Of a DNA stretch of 18,219 nt, positions 14,415 through 18,219 are shown one piece after another. The DNA comes from a bacterium (GTDB lineage Bacteria; JAJRZV01). Location: positions 1-18,219 of the forward strand of contig JAJRZV010000105.1 of the NCBI GenBank assembly GCA_024275095.1. Reading direction: 5' to 3'. The notes beneath the pieces are model-generated. The model was not told where the DNA came from, ran no database searches, and saw nothing but the letters and a program-made list of their open reading frames with translations. The position numbers were made by a program, and so were the translations under genes. How positions within the stretch are numbered: the first letter of the stretch is position 1; every line of letters begins with the position of its first letter.

Positions 14415-15258
14415 GGTTAACCTCTATATCAAGTAATTCATCCCCTCTACGCACTTTCAACCGGACCGAAGGGTTCTCCGCTTCCCTGATCACTCTGTTG
14501 AAGTCATCCACGCTTTTTATACCTTTACCGTTCACTTCAAGAATAATGTCTCCCCGGCGAAGCCCAGCGACATCCGCGGGACTTCCATCCTCTATTTCTG
14601 ATACAAGAACCCCTTCTCCCGGTTTGACCTGAAAGTGCGGTGCAATATCTTCGGTGATATTCTGGACTCGAATCCCCGTCTTGATAAATATGTCGTCCGT
14701 CTCAATGACCTCAAGGGGTATGGACTGAGCATTATCAAATACCGCCTTTGCCACGTATATGGGCGTGCCCATTCGCAGTGAAATGGCAATGGCATCAGAA
14801 GGTCGTGAATCCACTGATACTTCCTCACCGTGATTGTCAAGGTAAAGCCTTGCATAAAAAATATTATCCCGAATTTCGCTGATAATGACCCCAACCACCT
14901 TAACACCCGAACTGGACAGGATATTCTTTATAAGGTCATGAGTAAGGGGTCTGCGTGTTTCCACCTTTTCCAGGACAATGGCAATAGCTCTTGCTTCCGA
15001 GTAACCTATCCATATGGGAAGTATGCGACGGTTCTTTTTGTCCTCCAGGAGCACAACAGGAGTTTTCGAACGGGTATCCACGGTGACCCCACGCACGCTT
15101 ACCTCTACGGCGCTGAAATGCTTTACATCTGAATTAAACAGCTTGCCCCGGGATGTTGCCCCCTGAGATGTGGACCCGGCGGGAGCCTCCTGATCAGACC
15201 CCACACGCACACAGGCTACAACACCTGCAACCAGAACCACGATGATTAAATAACGCAT
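14401..15258 (-). CDS. Lipoprotein with bifunctional-nuclease (BFN) and PDZ domains (285 aa)
   Basis: Residues 1-15 form a lipoprotein signal peptide ending in VVA-Cys16; Val at position +2 would favour the outer membrane in a Lol system. After a Ser/Gly-rich linker comes a BFN/DUF151 domain (about 49-178), with VTVDTRSKTPVVLLEDKKN, LPIWIGYSEARAIAI and the hallmark DSRPSDAIAISLR (150-162). A C-terminal PDZ domain follows (about 210-285, GVLVSEIEDGSPADVAGLR then GDIILEVNGKGIKS). DUF151 proteins are normally small and cytoplasmic, so an exported, PDZ-fused form is unusual and nuclease activity should not be assumed. ATG 15258 has no ribosome site; TGGACA-N17-TAAAAT ends six bases before it, suggesting a leaderless start. 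It heads the seven-gene operon. Confidence 0.85.
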   Translation of the reverse strand: MRYLIIVVLVAGVVACVRVGSDQEAPAGSTSQGATSRGKLFNSDVKHFSAVEVSVRGVTVDTRSKTPVVLLEDKKNRRILPIWIGYSEARAIAIVLEKVETRRPLTHDLIKNILSSSGVKVVGVIISEIRDNIFYARLYLDNHGEEVSVDSRPSDAIAISLRMGTPIYVAKAVFDNAQSIPLEVIETDDIFIKTGIRVQNITEDIAPHFQVKPGEGVLVSEIEDGSPADVAGLRRGDIILEVNGKGIKSVDDFNRVIREAENPSVRLKVRRGDELLDIEVNLEGF

Positions 15259-15264
15259 AATGAC

Positions 15265-15293
15265 ATTTTAATCTCCAGCACACCATCTGTCCA
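15265..15293 (-). promoter_or_regulatory. Strong sigma70-type promoter heading the seven-gene operon
   Basis: On the minus strand TGGACA (15293-15288, 5 of 6) and TAAAAT (15270-15265, 5 of 6) are separated by an optimal 17-base spacer. The ATG follows six bases after the -10, so the transcript is predicted to begin at or beside the start codon. The rest of the 126-base divergent region holds only an A/T-rich stretch before the plus-strand gene. Confidence 0.6.
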
Positions 15294-15384
15294 TGACTCA
15301 AAGGGTAGAGAATTTTAATATTTCTCTTCAGCCCGAGACATTGTGATATTAAAATAAAGTCAAATTATCAGTGGGGGTGTGGCC

Positions 15385-16062
15385 ATGACAAAAATACTCC
15401 TCGTGGACGACATGAAAAATTTTCTTGACCTGGAAATCTCGTTTCTCCGCCGTGCTGAATGTCAGATTTTTACGGCGGGCAATGGCCTGGAAGCTGTAAA
15501 AATCGCCAAGAAGGAAAAACCTGATATTATCCTGCTGGACCTTGTTATGCCTCAAATGGATGGAATCCAGGCAACGCGAATTCTCAAGTCCGACCCTGAT
15601 ACCAGGGACATACCCGTAGTCATTGTTACAAGCACGGACAGAAAAGAAGAGTGTCTGAAAGCCGGTGCCAACGATTTTGTTCAGAAACCCATAAACGAAC
15701 AAATACTGCTGAAGGAAATAAAAAAATTCGTAGATATCAAGGAGCGCCAGGACGAACGGGTCCAGGCAAGTATCGAAGTGAAAATTAACAAGGGTGGCAA
15801 AGAAATTCCAGCCATAACAAGGGACATCAGCATGGTTGGAGCATTTATTGTCACCGACGAAAAAATACCCCTTGGTTCCGTAATCCCGATAAAGTTCCTG
15901 CTAAAAGATAAAGAAATTCAGGTCAATGCAGAAGTTGTACGTGAAGAAAGAGAAGACGTAGGTGCTGCACGTGTCGGAGGCATAGGGGTGAAATTCGTAG
16001 AGATCAGTGATGCGGATAAGGAGACACTGCGCGCATACCTTGAAGAATTAAAAAAGCGTTAA
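15385..16062 (+). CDS. Response regulator with REC and PilZ domains (225 aa)
   Basis: Residues 1-115 are a receiver domain with the acidic pocket Asp8-Asp9, phospho-acceptor Asp52 in LLDLVMPQMDG, the conserved Thr in VTST and Lys101 in QKP. Residues 120-225 form a PilZ domain with the c-di-GMP signature intact: R121-x3-R125 (RQDER) and D147-x-S149-x2-G152 (DISMVG). The protein should therefore join a phosphorylation input with c-di-GMP binding; such proteins often affect motility or surface polysaccharide. There is no DNA-binding domain. ATG 15385 has GGGGG seven bases before it; a GTG at 15379 is too close to that site. No partner kinase lies in the window. Its end is only 23 bases from the convergent dehydrogenase gene. 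Confidence 0.92.
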   Translation: MTKILLVDDMKNFLDLEISFLRRAECQIFTAGNGLEAVKIAKKEKPDIILLDLVMPQMDGIQATRILKSDPDTRDIPVVIVTSTDRKEECLKAGANDFVQKPINEQILLKEIKKFVDIKERQDERVQASIEVKINKGGKEIPAITRDISMVGAFIVTDEKIPLGSVIPIKFLLKDKEIQVNAEVVREEREDVGAARVGGIGVKFVEISDADKETLRAYLEELKKR

Positions 16063-16085
16063 GTTCTGACCTTTTAAAAGACCGC

Positions 16086-17282
16086 TCAGTACGAACGCGG
16101 TAAGCCAAGCACGTGTTCTGAAATGTAATTGAGGATCATCTCCTTGGATATGGGAGCGGTTCTCAAAAGTCTCACAACCTCCCAAAGATGAGCAAGCCCG
16201 TAGTCTTCGCTGAATCCATTGCCACCAAGGGTTTCAATAGCCTTGTCAACAGCCATGATGGCCAGTTCTGCACCGAGGTACTTGGCCATATTCGTATAAG
16301 CGCCGACTTCCACTGGCGGTAGTTCCTTGTCGTAGGCCCATGCCGCCTTATACGTGAGTAATCGCACAGCCTCCTGATGAATTTTTACCTCCGCAAGTGG
16401 ATGCTGAATAGCCTGGTATTGTCCGATGGGAGTGTCCCGGAAAACCTTTCTCTCCTGTGCATAATTTACAGCAATATTGAGGCAATATTCACTCAGTCCT
16501 ACTGCAGAAGCAGCCGCGAGAATGCGTTCAGGATTAAGGGCCTTGAAAAGAGCCATGGAACCTGCATTTTCATCTCCCACCAGATTCTCCGCCGGCACTT
16601 CCACATTGTCAAAGAAAACGGTAAATTGGTTCATGCCTTCTATCCCGCGCGTGGGCAATGCGTGAAGCGTTATCCCCTTGGACTTCGTATCTACAATAAA
16701 AAGAGATAACCCGTAGGCTTTTGGAAGTCCTTTCTCAACAACTTCTTTATAAGAAATCGTACGCGTCACCAGCAACATGTAATCGGCCACGTCCGCACCG
16801 GTAATAAACGTTTTAGAACCATTAATTACATAATAGCCGTTCTTTTTTTCCGCCCGGGTCTTTATGCGGCAAGTATTTGTTCCAGCGTCTGCCTCTGTCA
16901 CGGCGAAACAGAACTTGTACGTGCCATCGGCAATTTTGGGGAGAAATCTCTTTTTCAATTCTTCAGTTCCGTTCTTGAGAATACACAGGGCATCCATGGT
17001 TGTAAGAATAATCAAAGCGTTACCAAACCCCAGCGCCGACATTTCTTCCACTGCAAAAGCCATAGCCAGAAGCCCCATGCCGGTGCCACCGTATTCCGGC
17101 GGTAAAAAGCTTCCGAAAAATCCAGCCTGTGCCAGCGCATCCCAGACTTCCTGCGGAAATTCCTTGCGCTTCATCACTTTTTCACGGAGTTCATCACGTT
17201 TGGGTTCAAATTGTTTAATAACGTCTCTGGCTGTTTTTTTAAGAAGTTTTTGCTCCTCACTGAGTTCAAAATCCAGTGCCAT
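16086..17282 (-). CDS. Acyl-CoA dehydrogenase (398 aa)
   Basis: An FAD-dependent acyl-CoA dehydrogenase, making trans-2-enoyl-CoA in the cytoplasm and passing electrons to ETF. Visible family features: LPPEYGGTGMG (60-70), FCFAVTEADAGTNT (124-137), INGSKTFITGADVADY (153-168), the GIEGMNQFTVFFDNVEVPAENLVG stretch (213-236), ERKVFRDTPIGQYQAIQ (277-293) and ETLGGNGFSEDY (350-361). The usual catalytic Glu near the C-terminus (IYEGT motif) is replaced by RTAPISKEM. Glu252 in LNPERILAA lies where isovaleryl-CoA and long-chain dehydrogenases carry their base, so activity is likely kept. ATG 17282 has an excellent AGGAGGTG site eight bases upstream. The acyl substrate is not readable. Confidence 0.93.
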   Translation of the reverse strand: MALDFELSEEQKLLKKTARDVIKQFEPKRDELREKVMKRKEFPQEVWDALAQAGFFGSFLPPEYGGTGMGLLAMAFAVEEMSALGFGNALIILTTMDALCILKNGTEELKKRFLPKIADGTYKFCFAVTEADAGTNTCRIKTRAEKKNGYYVINGSKTFITGADVADYMLLVTRTISYKEVVEKGLPKAYGLSLFIVDTKSKGITLHALPTRGIEGMNQFTVFFDNVEVPAENLVGDENAGSMALFKALNPERILAAASAVGLSEYCLNIAVNYAQERKVFRDTPIGQYQAIQHPLAEVKIHQEAVRLLTYKAAWAYDKELPPVEVGAYTNMAKYLGAELAIMAVDKAIETLGGNGFSEDYGLAHLWEVVRLLRTAPISKEMILNYISEHVLGLPRSY

Positions 17283-17316
17283 ATCTTACACCTCCTCTAC
17301 GGTATTGGAGTTAACA

Positions 17317-17345
17317 ATGGTATGAGACAACATGACAGTGTTCAA
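17317..17345 (-). promoter_or_regulatory. Candidate promoter of the acyl-CoA dehydrogenase gene
   Basis: On the minus strand TTGAAC (17345-17340) and TACCAT (17322-17317) are 17 bases apart, each matching 4 of 6 consensus bases. The transcript would have a leader of roughly 28 bases carrying the AGGAGGTG ribosome site, unlike the leaderless layout at other operon heads here. Confidence 0.4.
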
Positions 17346-17375
17346 GCAATATGGATGGCAAAATTCACAGAACTT

Positions 17376-17996
17376 TCAAAAAAATGGATTCATGCGTTTT
17401 TCGCGTTCGACAGTGGTATCAGGTCCATGTCCCGGGTAAATGAGTGTACTATCAGGAAGGACAAAAATCTTTTCCGTGACTGAACGGCGAAGGGTCTCAA
17501 AATCCCCTCCGGGTATATCTGTTCTTCCAATGGAATCCATGAAAATAAGGTCGCCTACAAACACGACCCCTGGACCAACAAGAGAGACGCTTCCCGGTGA
17601 ATGACCTGGAGTGTGTACAACTGTAAAGGTCACGTCACTCAGAGAAAGCGTGTCACCTTCCTCCACGTATCGGGTAATCCGCGGTGGGCGGAAAGGCTTC
17701 ATGCCAAAAAGCGGGGCCTGCAGGGGTGCTGTTTTCATGGCAAGGTTATCACCCGGGTGTGCCAGCACTTCCGCACCGGTTGTTTCTGCAACAAAGTTAA
17801 CCGCACCAATGTGGTCCACGTGGCCGTGGGTAATGAACACGTACCGTGCCTTCAGGCCCAGCCTGGCCAGTTCCAGCACAACGCGATCACCCTCCGCACC
17901 AGGATCAACAACAATGCACTGGTCGTCTCCTTCTTTCCACACGACGAAACAGTTTGTCTGGAGAGGACCTACCGGTATTGTTATTACCCGCACCAT
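17376..17996 (-). CDS. GloB-like metallo-beta-lactamase-fold hydrolase (206 aa)
   Basis: A two-metal hydrolase of the glyoxalase II-like group. Metal ligands are His57, His59, Asp61 and His62 (THGHVDHIGA), His132 (HTPGHSPGS), Asp149 (FVGDLIF) and His190 (YPGHGPDTT). The VGPLQTNCFVV opening and GRTDIPGGD (157-165) place it with YcbL/GloB-type hydrolases that act on thioesters or persulfides; the substrate is unproven. The frame is open upstream to 18170, but the family begins with the VGPLQTNC segment, so I take ATG 17996. No Shine-Dalgarno is present; TTGGAA-N17-TATAAT ends nine bases before the ATG, indicating a leaderless transcript. It is divergent from the MEMO gene. Confidence 0.92.
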   Translation of the reverse strand: MVRVITIPVGPLQTNCFVVWKEGDDQCIVVDPGAEGDRVVLELARLGLKARYVFITHGHVDHIGAVNFVAETTGAEVLAHPGDNLAMKTAPLQAPLFGMKPFRPPRITRYVEEGDTLSLSDVTFTVVHTPGHSPGSVSLVGPGVVFVGDLIFMDSIGRTDIPGGDFETLRRSVTEKIFVLPDSTLIYPGHGPDTTVEREKRMNPFF

Positions 17997-18005
17997 GGAG
18001 ATGCC

Positions 18006-18034
18006 ATTATACGCAACCCTGGTGATGCTTCCAA
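18006..18034 (-). promoter_or_regulatory. Promoter of the metallo-hydrolase gene, leaderless
   Basis: On the minus strand TTGGAA (18034-18029) and a perfect TATAAT (18011-18006) are separated by 17 bases. The ATG at 17996 begins nine bases after the -10, leaving space for at most a few untranslated bases. The promoter lies within the open frame upstream of the chosen start, which supports that start. Confidence 0.6.
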
Positions 18035-18070
18035 GTCCATAGAGCAATGATGAAAGTATCAGTGTTTTTT

Positions 18071-18076
18071 TATAAT
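18071..18076 (+). promoter_or_regulatory. -10 element of the MEMO gene, leaderless
   Basis: A perfect TATAAT lies nine bases before the ATG at 18086 and is preceded by a T-run. The -35 is poor (ATGAAA at 18050-18055 with a short 15-base spacer is the best match). No ribosome site lies between this element and the ATG. Confidence 0.45.
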
Positions 18077-18085
18077 ATAAGAACC

Positions 18086-18219
18086 ATGGAAAAGAGAATG
18101 AGGGAGCCTTCGGTTGCCGGATACTTTTATCCCGGTAGTAAAACCGAGCTGGAAAAAACCGTAAGGTCATATCTCGCTCGCGCGGGCAGTACCTATCAGG
18201 ATGTTAAAGGAATTTTATC
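18086..18219 (+). CDS. MEMO family protein (AmmeMemoRadiSam protein B), 5' part only
   Basis: The first 44 codons of a gene cut by the right edge. The translation MEKRMREPSVAGYFYPGSK, then TELEKTVRSYL, matches the start of MEMO proteins, which open with a basic residue, Pro, AVAG-like, then FYPG. In bacteria and archaea MEMO is found with an AMMECR1 domain and a radical SAM enzyme as the AmmeMemoRadiSam system, whose chemistry is not settled; the other two members would be expected just downstream. ATG 18086 lies nine bases after TATAAT with no ribosome site. A second ATG at 18098 also gives a family-like start (MREPSVAG). Confidence 0.85.
   Translation, partial: MEKRMREPSVAGYFYPGSKTELEKTVRSYLARAGSTYQDVKGIL

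Noticed and set aside
15379-15384. GTG start for the REC-PilZ protein
   Set aside because: The GGGGG ribosome site would be only one base away; ATG 15385 has proper spacing and the family's usual start.
16063-16085. CTTTTAAAAG palindrome between convergent genes as a bidirectional terminator
   Set aside because: The palindrome is purely A/T in its core, has no loop and is too short to form a stable RNA hairpin.
17997-18170. A 58-codon N-terminal extension of the metallo-hydrolase
   Set aside because: The extension is not family-like (aromatic and basic mixture), overlaps the MEMO start region, and contains the hydrolase gene's own promoter.

Overview
The window carries about 20 tightly packed protein genes and no rRNA, tRNA, CRISPR array, insertion sequence or other mobile element that I can see. 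No gene-free stretch exceeds about 150 bases. The gene set suggests a Gram-negative, probably anaerobic or facultative bacterium, perhaps a Desulfobacterota/Deltaproteobacteria relative. The clues are a muropeptide-recycling ligase (Mpl), a lipoprotein, a PhaR-type regulator, Cys-rich iron-sulfur proteins of a type I associate with deltaproteobacteria, an AmmeMemoRadiSam protein B and a Myxo-type C-terminal sorting tail. The lineage is inference; no marker gene here settles it.

Left part (1-4401), all on the minus strand. Read in transcription order it holds a Fur/PerR-type regulator, a CoA-pyrophosphatase-like Nudix hydrolase, a PhaR-like PHA regulator directly coupled to a lipase-like alpha/beta hydrolase and a small basic coiled-coil protein, then a separate iron-sulfur unit. 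That unit is a 275-residue ferredoxin-domain protein, a small two-cluster ferredoxin and an unrecognised protein that runs off the left edge.

Middle left (4548-7950), a plus-strand operon divergent from the Fur gene: tadA, a DUF6485 Cys-rich protein, mpl, dtd and a YhcC-like radical SAM gene. These are tRNA quality and modification and cell-wall recycling functions, linked by 4-29 base overlaps or a 5-base gap.

Centre right (7922-15258), a seven-gene minus-strand operon: a bifunctional-nuclease-domain/PDZ lipoprotein, a free-standing pyruvate-kinase C-terminal-like domain, CutA, a Rep/UvrD helicase, a secreted protein of unknown family, a class II aldolase, and a secreted GH15 glucoamylase-like protein. 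The last gene is split by one in-frame amber codon. Its 3' end overlaps the convergent radical SAM gene by 29 bases.

Right part (15385-18219): a REC-PilZ response regulator on plus, a convergent acyl-CoA dehydrogenase on minus, then a divergent pair formed by a GloB-like metallo-beta-lactamase-fold hydrolase (minus) and the start of a MEMO family gene (plus, cut by the right edge).

A recurring theme is start-site architecture. Genes inside operons usually have strong AGGAGG-type ribosome sites and often GTG or TTG starts. Several operon-head genes (Fur, PhaR, the nuclease lipoprotein, the hydrolase and MEMO) have no Shine-Dalgarno sequence but a -10-like hexamer 6-9 bases before ATG, which predicts leaderless transcripts. 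The two regulator genes also carry perfect palindromes across that -10/start region, likely autoregulatory operators.
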